A model generated the notes under the pieces. It saw only the letters and a list, made by a program, of their open reading frames with translations, was not told the origin of the DNA and searched no databases. DNA of 38,466 bases from contig JAQCHP010000034.1 in the NCBI GenBank assembly GCA_027619595.1, positions 1 through 38,466 on the forward strand, in the 5' to 3' direction. This DNA comes from Planctomycetota bacterium. Lineage in GTDB: Bacteria > Planctomycetota > Planctomycetia > Pirellulales > Pirellulaceae. Position numbers and translations under genes: made by a program. Below are positions 26,882 to 35,900 of this stretch, in pieces. The first letter of the stretch is position 1. Every line of letters starts with the position of its first letter.

Positions 26882-28368
26882 CCCACCCCACAGATTTGCT
26901 ACGCATGCAGGGTATTGTGAAGTCCTTCCCCGGCGTGCAAGCGTTACGCGGCGTGGATCTATCGCTACAATGTGGCGAGGTTTTAGCGTTGCTCGGTGAA
27001 AATGGCGCTGGAAAGAGCACGCTCATGAAGATACTGGGCGGTGCTCAGCTCACCGATTCAGGTTCCGTAGAGATCAATGGTCGCCGCGTATCGCTGGCAT
27101 CGCCGCAGGATGCCCGACAAGCCGGTGTTGCAATGATCTATCAAGAATTCAATCTTGTACCGGGGCTCACCGCGGTCGAGAATATTTTTCTCGGTCAAGA
27201 AAAAGCCACTTTCGGCTGGATTGCCCACGCCCAACAATCACAACGTGCTGCTCAACTCTTCCGCCGATTAGGGGTCACCCTACCGCTCGACACCCCTTGT
27301 CGAAGTCTGACCACGGCGCAGCATCAATTGATTGAGATTGCCAAATCGCTTGCATGCGACGCACGTATTTTGGTAATGGATGAGCCCACCGCCGCATTGA
27401 CGTCCCACGAGGCGGATCGATTGTTCGCCATCATTCGCGAACTTCGCTCACAACAAATCGGTGTCGTCTACATCAGCCATCGATTGGACGAAGTTTTCAA
27501 CATCGCCGACCGAATCACGATCCTGCGGGATGGGAGAAATGTCGGCGACCGGCGAATCGGCCAGGTAACTCGCAACGAGATTATTGAAATGATGGTCGGC
27601 CGACCAATGGAGAACGAATTCCCCGTCCGCACGCCGAAGATTGGGGAGGTGAGACTGGAAGTGAATGGCCTAACGTATGGGCACAAGGTACGGAATGTAT
27701 CATTGCAGGTGCGGCGCGGAGAAATCCTTGGCTTAGCGGGGTTGGTGGGAGCGGGCCGCACCGAGCTGGTTCGCTTAATTTTTGGTGCCGACCGGCGGGA
27801 ATCTGGCAATATCCGCTTGGACGGAAAACAACTTTCCATCCGAACGCCGCGGGACGCCATCAATGCTGGCATTGGATTACTTACAGAAGATCGAAAACTG
27901 CAAGGGCTGGTTCTCGGACACTCCGCACAAGACAACTTTGCCCTGCCGAACCTGAATCGCCTATCGCAACTTGGCTTTATAAAGCACCGTAGGGAACGCG
28001 ACGAATTCCGGCAGTTTGCGGATAGGCTCACCATCCGTTTGGCCAATCCAGCTCAACATGCGGGTCTAATATCTGGCGGCAATCAGCAGAAACTTATACT
28101 GGCCAAATGGCTGGCCCGAAACTGCAACGTCCTGATCTTCGACGAACCGACGCGAGGAATTGACGTCGGCGCCAAGTATGAAATCTATCGATTGATGCAT
28201 GAATTCGCGGAGCAGGGGAGGGCGATCATCATGGTGAGCTCCGAACTCCCTGAGATTCTCGGCATGGCGGATCGTATCATCGTCATGCGCGATGGGATAG
28301 TCGCAGGTGAAATACACGACGCACGCATCGCGACCCAACATCAGATACTCACGCTAGCGGTGGCTTGA
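26878..28368 (+). CDS. Sugar ABC transporter ATP-binding protein (RbsA/MglA-like, two ATPase domains)
   Basis: A 496-residue protein with two ABC domains in tandem, the normal length for the family. Domain 1 has the Walker A GENGAGKST (40-48), a variant signature LTTAQHQLIEIAK (144-156, with Ala where Gly is usual) and Walker B VMDEPTAAL (166-174). Domain 2 has the family's degenerate Walker A GLVGAGRTEL (288-297), signature ISGGNQQK (398-405) and Walker B FDEPTRGID (421-429). It energises import through the permease. The start overlaps the stop of the dehydrogenase gene (ATGA), and its stop is 2 bp from the permease ATG, indicating tight coupling. Confidence 0.95.
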   Translation: MTHPTDLLRMQGIVKSFPGVQALRGVDLSLQCGEVLALLGENGAGKSTLMKILGGAQLTDSGSVEINGRRVSLASPQDARQAGVAMIYQEFNLVPGLTAVENIFLGQEKATFGWIAHAQQSQRAAQLFRRLGVTLPLDTPCRSLTTAQHQLIEIAKSLACDARILVMDEPTAALTSHEADRLFAIIRELRSQQIGVVYISHRLDEVFNIADRITILRDGRNVGDRRIGQVTRNEIIEMMVGRPMENEFPVRTPKIGEVRLEVNGLTYGHKVRNVSLQVRRGEILGLAGLVGAGRTELVRLIFGADRRESGNIRLDGKQLSIRTPRDAINAGIGLLTEDRKLQGLVLGHSAQDNFALPNLNRLSQLGFIKHRRERDEFRQFADRLTIRLANPAQHAGLISGGNQQKLILAKWLARNCNVLIFDEPTRGIDVGAKYEIYRLMHEFAEQGRAIIMVSSELPEILGMADRIIVMRDGIVAGEIHDARIATQHQILTLAVA

Positions 28369-28370
28369 CC

Positions 28371-29702
28371 ATGAATCTTGTGTTGAGACGTTTGATTCCT
28401 GAGTACGGGATGTTTCTGGTCTTGTTGCTGCTGTGTGCCTTTTTTAGCTTTGTCACCTACAGCGAACAATCGTCCACGGGTGAGGCGGGTGCAGATCAAG
28501 TTGCATCGGAAATTGCCCGACAGGCTAAACCGGCCGATAACGTACTTATCGTGACGCGGAGGCAAACGGATGACATCCGCTTTGCCGACAAACTCCAGCG
28601 AAATCTTGCTTCGAGGGAGATGCAAGTCGCCGGTGTCGTCCAGGGGGAGCCTCAAGATGCCCGCGTTGCGATGGAACGGCTCTTGCAAGAGAATCAGAAA
28701 ATCGATTTTGTGGCATGCTCGCAAGCGTCAGCGGATTGGCGAGTTTTTGCCAACATTCCGGTCGATTTTCCCAACTTCGGGAATCCAAGGGTTGTCCAGC
28801 CTTATGTCTATTACTGGCCGAATTTCCTGAAATTCGATAATCTACTTAATATTTCCAATCAGATTTCGGTGATTGCCGTCGTTGCAATTGGGATGACGAT
28901 GGTCATTGTCTCCGGCGGGATCGATCTATCGGTGGGAAGCCTGATCGCCTTGTCGGCAGTTCTCTCCGCCAGGATCATCCGCGACTTTGCTGGGGCGACC
29001 GACGCCACAACAACGGGAATGACGCTGGCCTGCATCATTGCCATTTTGTGCTGTGGGGCCATAGGCGCATTTTCAGCCTGCATGATTACGTACTTTGGAA
29101 TTCCTCCGTTCATTGTAACCCTCGCAATGATGTTGGTAGGGAGTGGATTCGCTTATATGCTGTCCGAAGGTCAATCGATTGCCGCCATGCCCGACACATT
29201 TGTCTGGCTGGGACGAGACGCAAGTCTATTCGGGCTACCAAACGCCGTGGTGCTCATGGTGGCACTTTATGCATTGGCTCATCTTGTCATGTCACGCATG
29301 ACCTTGGGACGGTACCTTTACGCCGTGGGTGGTAATCGCGAGGCGGCTCGGCTTTCTGGAGTACCCGTCGAACGTGTAATCGTTTTTGCATATGTCGTTT
29401 GTGGCTTGCTCGCCGGACTGGGAGGAGTCGTGTTAGCGTCCCAATTGAAAAGCGGTTCGGCCACTTACGGAAATATGTACGAACTATACGTAATTGCAGC
29501 AGTGGTCGTCGGCGGAACAAGCCTCAGCGGCGGTGAGGGGAAGATGCCTGGCACGCTTATCGGTGCATTCACCATCGCTGTCATACAGAACGGCATGAAT
29601 CTGACCAACGTAGAGAGTTACACGCAAAAAGTGGTCCTAGGCTTTGTGATCCTGGGAGCGGTGCTGTTGGACCAGATCCGCGGCCGACGATATTCCGCGT
29701 AA
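28371..29702 (+). CDS. Sugar ABC transporter permease (RbsC-like) with inserted periplasmic domain
   Basis: A 443-residue permease of the BPD_transp_2 type. The core is typical, with GGIDLSVGS in the early conserved region, GxPxxRV-type loops (VGGNREAARLSGV) and VVGGTSLSGGEGK near the end. The first membrane segment (about residues 12-30) is separated from the second (about 161-182) by some 130 residues instead of a short loop. That segment contains NVLIVTRRQTDDIRFADKL, MQVAGVVQGEPQDARVAMER and KIDFVACSQAS, a beta-alpha alternation like one lobe of a periplasmic binding protein. It probably faces the periplasm. The ATG at 28371 is preferred over a TTG two codons upstream. Last gene of the operon. 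Confidence 0.93.
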   Translation: MNLVLRRLIPEYGMFLVLLLLCAFFSFVTYSEQSSTGEAGADQVASEIARQAKPADNVLIVTRRQTDDIRFADKLQRNLASREMQVAGVVQGEPQDARVAMERLLQENQKIDFVACSQASADWRVFANIPVDFPNFGNPRVVQPYVYYWPNFLKFDNLLNISNQISVIAVVAIGMTMVIVSGGIDLSVGSLIALSAVLSARIIRDFAGATDATTTGMTLACIIAILCCGAIGAFSACMITYFGIPPFIVTLAMMLVGSGFAYMLSEGQSIAAMPDTFVWLGRDASLFGLPNAVVLMVALYALAHLVMSRMTLGRYLYAVGGNREAARLSGVPVERVIVFAYVVCGLLAGLGGVVLASQLKSGSATYGNMYELYVIAAVVVGGTSLSGGEGKMPGTLIGAFTIAVIQNGMNLTNVESYTQKVVLGFVILGAVLLDQIRGRRYSA

Positions 29703-29924
29703 ACTGCGTGGTGCAGTAGCCATTCGTTGATCCGACAAACACACACCGTAACTCAAACTCACTGCGTGGAATTCAGATATGGACATAGGCTACGGGAGCA
29801 GATAGGAGTAGAATGGAGGGGCTGATCGGGGCTGGACCCAGCAACCGCGTATTCGCATCTGGCTTCCCACCTCAAGCCACAGGACAAGTTTCGTTCTACT
29901 GAGCCTCAACGGAAACCTCCGCCC

Positions 29925-31310
29925 GTGCAACTAACATTTGACCGCGGCACGCTATTATTACGGGTCCCAGCTGCGGATCGAGTGACCGGCAGCTTGACCG
30001 AGGCGGGCTGGAAATGGGATCACCGAATACCCGGTTGGCGTTGTGATGCATGGCGATACCGCGGCACAATTGATGGGCTAGCTGCTGCCAATCCTGATTT
30101 AGAGGATCTCGTCCCGGCCTGGGAAAAGGTGATTTGGCCACAGGACGGACTACCGCAGTTGCGACCGGAACAAGACACCGCTCTGGCAAAATGGACTGAA
30201 TCGAGACAAGGAATCGTCATCATGCCTACGGGTACCGGTAAGACCGAAGTGGCCCTGGCGGCCATGCGAGCAACATGCGTTTCAACGCTCATCGTCGCTC
30301 CGGTGCGAGATCTGATGTACCAATGGCATCGCCGTATCGTCCATGGGTTGGGCTACGACGCGGGAATCGTTGGCGACCAGATCTATCGCGTCAAGCCGGT
30401 CTCCGTCACAACCTACGACAGCGCGTGCATTCACATGCATCAGCTCGGAAATCAATTTGCACTCATCATCTTCGACGAATGTCACCATTTGCCGGGACAA
30501 GTCCGCAGTGATGCCGCTCGCATGTCGGCCGCGCCGTACCGGATGGGGTTGACGGCCACACTGGAACGCTCCGATGGCCGCCATGCCGACTTGGTGCAAT
30601 GGATTGGCCCTACAGTGCATGAACTTACTCTGGCGAACGTACGGGGATCGACGCTGGCCAACTATGAGGTCATTCGTATACCGGTTTTTTTGCAGGCGGA
30701 CGAACAATCGCGATACGACGCTTTGTCGCTCAAGATACGACAGTTCATGGCGTACCGCAGCGGCACATCCGAGAAGCAATCGTGGCAAGATGTATGCGCC
30801 AATGCGGGGTCCGACCCTCAATCGCGAGAAATCATGCGGGCGCTCCGCATGAAACAGGCGATTGAGGATCGCGCTCGCGAGAAACTCCGAGTCTTGGAAG
30901 ATCTCTTTCGCCTTCATGCGGGAACTCCTATCATCGTATTCGCCGGGTCGAACGCCATGGCGCGTGAAGTGTCTCGGCGATTTCTCATCCCATGTTTACT
31001 TAATCACTGCGGCAAACACGAACGACTCGATGCGTTAGACGGCCTTAACGACGGACGTTACTCCGCCGTGGTCGCCAATCAAGTATTGGACGAAGGAGTT
31101 GACATACCGGCAGTCAAGGTGGGGATTGTCCTAGGAGGCACTGCCTCGACGCGGCAATCCCGCCAGCGTTTGGGGCGCATCTTGCGGCGTGTGGGCGACG
31201 CGCGTGCCGCCCTCTATGAAGTCGTTTGTGCGGAAACACGTGAAGTGAATCGATCTCGAAAACGGCGAAGTACTGATGCTTTCCAAGGAACACGGCATCG
31301 CCGAATATGA
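29925..31310 (+). CDS. XPB/Rad25-type superfamily 2 DNA helicase
   Basis: A 461-residue helicase. An N-terminal region (1-75; LTFDRGTLLL, GWKWDHRIPGWRCDAWRYR) resembles the small domain before the motor in XPB proteins. RecA domain 1 has a Q-like LRPEQ, Walker A PTGTGKT (101-107), DECHH (184-188) and LTATLERSDGRH (209-220). RSD at 215-217 is where XPB has its RED motif. A helical thumb-like insertion follows (about 255-320), then RecA domain 2 with VVANQVLDEGVDIP (382-395) and QSRQRLGRILRR (411-422). It should unwind or translocate on DNA using ATP. The start is a GTG at 29925. It overlaps the DUF790/Bax1 gene by 35 bp, the partner known from archaea. Confidence 0.88.
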   Translation: MQLTFDRGTLLLRVPAADRVTGSLTEAGWKWDHRIPGWRCDAWRYRGTIDGLAAANPDLEDLVPAWEKVIWPQDGLPQLRPEQDTALAKWTESRQGIVIMPTGTGKTEVALAAMRATCVSTLIVAPVRDLMYQWHRRIVHGLGYDAGIVGDQIYRVKPVSVTTYDSACIHMHQLGNQFALIIFDECHHLPGQVRSDAARMSAAPYRMGLTATLERSDGRHADLVQWIGPTVHELTLANVRGSTLANYEVIRIPVFLQADEQSRYDALSLKIRQFMAYRSGTSEKQSWQDVCANAGSDPQSREIMRALRMKQAIEDRAREKLRVLEDLFRLHAGTPIIVFAGSNAMAREVSRRFLIPCLLNHCGKHERLDALDGLNDGRYSAVVANQVLDEGVDIPAVKVGIVLGGTASTRQSRQRLGRILRRVGDARAALYEVVCAETREVNRSRKRRSTDAFQGTRHRRI

Positions 31311-32493
31311 TTTCGGTGCCCGCCTTATTATACCCGATCGACTGACGCGCCATGCGCATGCTCACTACCTGAAGTATGCTCGTCAAGTCATTCACCTTTA
31401 CGCAAACGGCCGCGGAAAAACTCGGCGGGAGTTGCATACCGCCGTACAGGAGATATTTTCCGACGAACCCGACTGTCCGGTGCGCCGTATTGCGGCTTTT
31501 TGTAAACTACTGGACGAAAATGCCAACTACGATACCGATCGTCGCGGTGCGGCAGCAGCGCTTCGGCGTAAGGTGTTTGGCATTGCCGGAAAATTCCATC
31601 CATTAGTCGAACAACCTGACAATCTATTTGAGTCCTCAGAAATGCTCGTCAAACAAAAGATCAGCGATGCATTAGGCATGCCCTGGGAGCAGATCGACCA
31701 GCGACTGTTCGGGGATGTGATTGAGTTTCAAAGACTACGTGAATTCCAGGAGCCCGAAAGTCCGGCGTTGCTGCTCGCACGATACAACGTCGCACAATTG
31801 CAGGTGGTACTCTATGACGCGATCGATATGACCATCCGAGTCAAGAATGATCTTAAGCTAATCGTACGCCAGGCGAAGTTGACTCAACTCATGCACCGTA
31901 TCCGACCGTATGGAGACGGATACGAAATCCATCTCGACGGACCTGCGTCGGTTCTCCGGCAAACACGCCGCTACGGAATCGCCATGGCCAAGTTCTTGCC
32001 GAGCCTCCTTTCATGTCGCGATTGGAAGATGCGAGCCCGCGTGCAGGCCCGCGGTGGAAATTGGATTGTAGACTTACACCTTACTTCCACTGACGGCTTC
32101 CGCGGTCAAGTTGAATCGCGTGATTTCGACTCCAGCGTCGAGGAGCAATTCGCAAAAAATTGGGGACCTGAGCCAAGAGAGGGTTGGACTCTTCACCGCG
32201 AGGCGACCATTCTGCATCGTGGACAGAAGACGTTTATTCCTGATTTTTCTCTACGACATCTGGACGGCCGTGAGGTGTTGTTCGAAATCGTTGGATTTTG
32301 GACGCCAGAGTATCTGACGGCGAAAGCCGCTACGTTAGAGACGTTTACGGAACACGACATTCTATTGGCCGTGGCGGACGTAAACGTAGCACGTTTCCCC
32401 ATGTTCCAGCGGGCTCCCATCGGCTACAAGAAATCCCTTTCCGTGGCATCGGTGCTGCGAGCTCTCAATGAAACCACTGGAAACAAGTTGTAG
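31276..32493 (+). CDS. Bax1-like (DUF790) nuclease, partner of XPB
   Basis: A 405-residue DUF790 protein. DUF790 is the family of archaeal Bax1, an XPB-associated nuclease that cuts near DNA bubbles. The N-terminal half is helical and starts with the family-typical LIIPDRL and HYLKYARQVIHLY. The C-terminal half holds a PD-(D/E)xK-like core: an upstream acidic SSVEEQFAKNW, then FIPDFSLRH with Asp323, FEIVGFWTPEYL with Glu337, and a lysine soon after. The ATG at 31276 lies inside the end of the helicase gene, so the two products are probably made together. The last 70 bp overlap, antisense, the end of the SUMF1-PEP-CTERM gene at 32424. Confidence 0.88.
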   Translation: MLSKEHGIAEYDFGARLIIPDRLTRHAHAHYLKYARQVIHLYANGRGKTRRELHTAVQEIFSDEPDCPVRRIAAFCKLLDENANYDTDRRGAAAALRRKVFGIAGKFHPLVEQPDNLFESSEMLVKQKISDALGMPWEQIDQRLFGDVIEFQRLREFQEPESPALLLARYNVAQLQVVLYDAIDMTIRVKNDLKLIVRQAKLTQLMHRIRPYGDGYEIHLDGPASVLRQTRRYGIAMAKFLPSLLSCRDWKMRARVQARGGNWIVDLHLTSTDGFRGQVESRDFDSSVEEQFAKNWGPEPREGWTLHREATILHRGQKTFIPDFSLRHLDGREVLFEIVGFWTPEYLTAKAATLETFTEHDILLAVADVNVARFPMFQRAPIGYKKSLSVASVLRALNETTGNKL

Positions 32494-33500
32494 GTTCCCA
32501 ACGCAGAGCGGACAAGAAACAGTGAGATCAGCAAGCTCCCAACGATAGCAGCTGAATTTGGCTCCGGCACCGAAGCCACGCGAAATCCAATGAGATTCAA
32601 CTGATCCGCAACCGAAAATCCATCGTTTCGGATCGGCGCCGATAGCCAGATCGAATCATCGCTCCAATAGCTTCCGCGCAAACCACGAAACGACGCGCTG
32701 ATGGCTGTCTCATTCCACTCCCAGGCATTTCCACCTTGATCCAGTGTGCCATAGGGTCCAGCAGAGCGCGGATACGATCCCACCGGCGTAAACCCGCCCA
32801 CAGCCACGCCAAAACTGGCGGAATTCGCGCCGCCTGGCGGTCTTTCTGCCGACGGAGTCACATTGCTGCGCGTGGGATAGAGCCAATAGTTTCCGGTTAC
32901 GCCGTCATTCTTGTGATACGCAGCCTTATACCATTCATTCTCGTCCGGCAGAAACCACTGGGCGTTAGAGTTGCGAGCAATACTTGGTCCGCTGCTCGGG
33001 ATGGGCGTGTCACCTAAGAGTGTATACGCACCAGACTCTGTACCACTCGGGCCTTGGCCATTGTGGAGCCAGTTTGCAAACCGAACTGCGTCGTACCAGC
33101 TGATGAAATTCACCGGATAGGATTCTTTACCGGGCCGTACAAGATATTTGTTACCCGCTAACGCCGTAACATCTCGTGCAATTCCACCGTTACTGTCGAG
33201 CGACATCCCAGGGTCAAAAAGAGCCAGCCTGTTTTCTCCGAGAGAGTCAACGGCATTCAGGAAAGAAACATATTGGGCATTCGTCACTTCATGCTTACCG
33301 ATTCGGTAATTGTAGGGAACACCTCGTACGGTGGCGTCCGGCCCCGTTCCACCGGCGCCAGCACCCGACAATTGCCCCGCGTTACCGCTGTTACCTATGA
33401 ATACGGTTTCCATTTCTATCGCATATCCCGACTGCAAATGGCATTCGAAGTCTATCAAGCAGACAAGCGTCAGTACACGAGTGGGAAACATTTTTTGCAT
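32424..33500 (-). CDS. Secreted SUMF1-fold protein with PEP-CTERM tail (copy 1)
   Basis: A 358-residue exported protein from the ATG at 33500 (an open frame extends to 33566). A signal peptide is followed by an FGE/SUMF1 domain: YRIGKHEVTNAQY, NFISWYDAVRFANWLHNGQG, WFLPDENEWYKAAYH, TLDQGGNAWEWNET and LIGFRVASV. The cysteines needed for formylglycine generation are absent. VPEP then starts a PEP-CTERM signal with a hydrophobic stretch (AAIVGSLLISLFLV) and Arg, a tag for exosortase sorting. Unusually, 22 more residues follow RSALGT, all encoded antisense to the end of the Bax1 gene. The close paralogue at 36657 lacks this extension. No exosortase gene is in the window. Confidence 0.88.
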   Translation of the reverse strand: MQKMFPTRVLTLVCLIDFECHLQSGYAIEMETVFIGNSGNAGQLSGAGAGGTGPDATVRGVPYNYRIGKHEVTNAQYVSFLNAVDSLGENRLALFDPGMSLDSNGGIARDVTALAGNKYLVRPGKESYPVNFISWYDAVRFANWLHNGQGPSGTESGAYTLLGDTPIPSSGPSIARNSNAQWFLPDENEWYKAAYHKNDGVTGNYWLYPTRSNVTPSAERPPGGANSASFGVAVGGFTPVGSYPRSAGPYGTLDQGGNAWEWNETAISASFRGLRGSYWSDDSIWLSAPIRNDGFSVADQLNLIGFRVASVPEPNSAAIVGSLLISLFLVRSALGTYNLFPVVSLRARSTDATERDFL

Positions 33501-33819
33501 GCAATTCTCCGTCTCAAAATCGCGATGTTGCACCACACCCTGCGGGATATCAACCAACCACTTCACGACGCCTTATCATACCGCATTTCCTGCCCACGGA
33601 ATATCGATATCGAACGGCGGCGACGCATGAGACTCCACTGCTTGAAGAATGCGTCCTAAGTTGGTACCTTCGTTTCTGGAGGCGCCAGTCATTCCTGTAG
33701 CATTCGTTCATCGCCTTGCCACGCATACGTTTGGGGGCATCCGGTTTAGTGAATCCTGTTTGGTTGCAGCCCTCGTTCGGGTAGCGTATGAGTTGGGCAA
33801 TATCCAAAGAAGCCGAAAA
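33501..33819. other. Spacer between SUMF1 copy 1 and the isomerase-like gene
   Basis: About 319 bp. Both flanking frames are open further into it (to 33566 and from 33649), but the translated extensions look non-native. No RNA gene, repeat or convincing promoter was recognised. Confidence 0.5.
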
Positions 33820-34674
33820 ATGAGCGTGTGGGTAAATTTATCGTTATCAGGGCGAGTCGCAGAAGGTTTTTTTTCCAAAAAAACCACCTCGTTGAGAATG
33901 GAAGAATTGGCCGACTTGGCATTGCACGCCGGCTATTCAGCTATTTGTATGCGACCATCACAAGTGGGCGTCCACTCTACTAGCGACCGCGTACTTGAGG
34001 CCTACGAAATCCTGGTGGCACGACGCTTATCTGTGAGTATGGTGAGCGGAGACTTTGCTGTCGTCTACAATAACGATCAAGGTGCGGACTGCTTGCTCAG
34101 CATCGCGCCCTATCTTGACCTCGCAACGGCACTGGGATCGCCCATGGTGCGGGTCGCAATTCGTTATCCACATCAAATAGCATGGGCGCGGGAGGCCGCA
34201 ATACGAGCCGCTGACCGGGGAATATTACTTGTTCACCAATGTCACAATAAGAGCCTATTCGAAACCGTTGACTCAATCGTTGAGACTCTGGAACGGATTG
34301 ATCATCCCAATTTTGGATTGGTCTACGAACCGGCCAATTTGGAAATGTGTGGTGAAGACTACGGGCCTCAAACGATACGTCGACTGGCGCCATGGATTCG
34401 CAACGTCTACCTTCAAAACCAATTGCTGGTGGACAGCGGTTGCAACGAAATTCTTACCTGGGCCCGAGGCCCGATTCGGTTTGAGGTCATTCCAATTTAC
34501 GACGAGAGCGGGATCGATTTTCCATCAATTCTGTCTGCGCTAGAGGCAATCGACTATCGAGGGCCCATAACTGTCCACCAGTCGGCTCCCGCCAACGATT
34601 CTCCGCACCAAATGGTGCACCAAACGGCCGACTATTTGCGAGCGCTCGTCACAGCATCGCGCGATGCATTATAA
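33820..34674 (+). CDS. Sugar phosphate isomerase/epimerase-like TIM-barrel protein
   Basis: A 284-residue protein of the xylose-isomerase-like TIM barrel (AP_endonuc_2) superfamily. Alternating strands are visible in ICMRPSQVGVHS, LSVSMVSGDF, GSPMVRVAIRYPHQ, ILLVHQCHNKS, FGLVYEPANL, VYLQNQ and ITVHQSAP. The usual metal ligands (Glu in ENH, Asp in DxxN/H, His in HxKD, a final Glu) seem changed to Gln, Glu, Gln and Gln/Ser at the equivalent places, so activity as a metal-dependent isomerase is uncertain. The ATG at 33820 fits the family N-terminus; the frame is open from 33649 but the extra 57 residues look unrelated. It converges with the oxidoreductase gene, and the pair suggests sugar or inositol-type catabolism. 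Confidence 0.78.
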   Translation: MSVWVNLSLSGRVAEGFFSKKTTSLRMEELADLALHAGYSAICMRPSQVGVHSTSDRVLEAYEILVARRLSVSMVSGDFAVVYNNDQGADCLLSIAPYLDLATALGSPMVRVAIRYPHQIAWAREAAIRAADRGILLVHQCHNKSLFETVDSIVETLERIDHPNFGLVYEPANLEMCGEDYGPQTIRRLAPWIRNVYLQNQLLVDSGCNEILTWARGPIRFEVIPIYDESGIDFPSILSALEAIDYRGPITVHQSAPANDSPHQMVHQTADYLRALVTASRDAL

Positions 34675-34705
34675 TGCGACCACTCGTTGTCAACGGATTG
34701 GCTGG

Positions 34706-34732
34706 CGTGATTCGCGGCCTAAATAAATCACG
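34706..34732. terminator. Weak inverted repeat between convergent genes
   Basis: CGTGATT (34706-34712) and AATCACG (34726-34732) could pair around a 13-nt loop. The second arm covers the stop codon of the oxidoreductase gene. There is no T-run, so a terminator role is only a suggestion from position. Confidence 0.25.
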
Positions 34733-35900
34733 GCAATTTCTGCGCAACGCCTGTTTGCGATGAGCGGTACGCAGCAAATATAACCTTCAATACTTGGAGG
34801 GAATCATCACCGGTAAGCGGCGCCTCATGCACTCCGCGTGCCGCATCGACGGTCGCCTGGACAAAGGATTGGTAAATACCGCCATGGGATGTAGCATCTT
34901 CGGTCTGAACTCCCCGGGGGGCCTCGGCGTGGCTTGAATACCACTGGAACGATGTGTCCGATCCGTCAGGCCCGCGGTGCGCTGACATTCTCAACCAGCC
35001 ATTCGAACCCCAAAGTGTCAATCCTGATTGCGCCGCGCCTTGGTCAAGATAATATCCTCCGTGAAACGTTCCGACCATACCGCTCTTAAAGTGCAGCGCA
35101 AGCGCCTCGGCATCTTCGATTTCAACCGGTTGCCCCCCGACATTTCGGCAAAACGCCGATACCTCCGCAACACTATCCGATGTGATAAAAAGCATTTGGT
35201 CGATTTCATGAATGCCGAGCCAAATCAAATGCCCTCCCCCTGCTTGATCCTTGAAGGCGAACCACGACTTGTGGTACTCAGGTTTCGTCAAGCGAACCTG
35301 GTCCTTAACCTGATAACCGTTTACGGCGTACAACTTTCCGAGGAATCCTTGCTGAACAATCTCGCGTGCTCGCAGCAATTTGGGGCTGACACGATTAGGC
35401 AGGGAGAGCATCAACATAATCTTCTTGGCTTCCGCCAGTCTCACAAGTTCTTCGAATTGCTCAGCGTTTACGCAGCCAGGTTTTTCAGACAGCACATGGC
35501 AACTCGCGTCCAAGGCAAGACGAATCATGTTCGGCGACAAGTTGGCCGGCATGGCGACAATTACCAGCTGAGGCTTGAATTCGTCGAACATGCTCGCAGG
35601 GTTTCGATAGGTCGCCACGTCGCGGAATGTTTTGCCAAGCACTTCCCGCGTGCGCTCGAATTCGCTTCCGCTCTCGTCGCACACAGCAACCTGCGACACG
35701 CCTTGACATGCGGCAAGCGAATTCAGGTAGATTTCCAGATGCGGACCGCCTGCCTGAGTCACAATACCGACGCGTAGAGCATCATGTTCGTTGTCATTAC
35801 CATGGTCAAAGGCGCACGTGTGGGCCCCACCGATGGCCCATATTGAAACCGCAAATATTACTCGCCTCACACCAATCTCCACGAAAGCACGGAATTTCAT
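34728..35900 (-). CDS. Exported Gfo/Idh/MocA-family oxidoreductase
   Basis: A 390-residue NAD(P)-dependent dehydrogenase-like protein. The N-terminus (MKFRAFVEIGVRRVIFAVS) is a signal with an RR pair before the hydrophobic core, which would suit Tat export of a cofactor-loaded enzyme, though the motif is not canonical. The Rossmann part begins LRVGIVTQAGGPH, a degenerate form of the GxGxxG loop. EKP (139-141) carries the conserved Lys, and GIHEIDQM contains the His231 and Asp234 expected in the active site. The ATG at 35900 has GGGGGA upstream and is preferred over the frame opening at 35945. The substrate is probably a sugar or cyclitol. It faces the isomerase-like gene across 53 bp. Confidence 0.85.
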   Translation of the reverse strand: MKFRAFVEIGVRRVIFAVSIWAIGGAHTCAFDHGNDNEHDALRVGIVTQAGGPHLEIYLNSLAACQGVSQVAVCDESGSEFERTREVLGKTFRDVATYRNPASMFDEFKPQLVIVAMPANLSPNMIRLALDASCHVLSEKPGCVNAEQFEELVRLAEAKKIMLMLSLPNRVSPKLLRAREIVQQGFLGKLYAVNGYQVKDQVRLTKPEYHKSWFAFKDQAGGGHLIWLGIHEIDQMLFITSDSVAEVSAFCRNVGGQPVEIEDAEALALHFKSGMVGTFHGGYYLDQGAAQSGLTLWGSNGWLRMSAHRGPDGSDTSFQWYSSHAEAPRGVQTEDATSHGGIYQSFVQATVDAARGVHEAPLTGDDSLQVLKVIFAAYRSSQTGVAQKLP

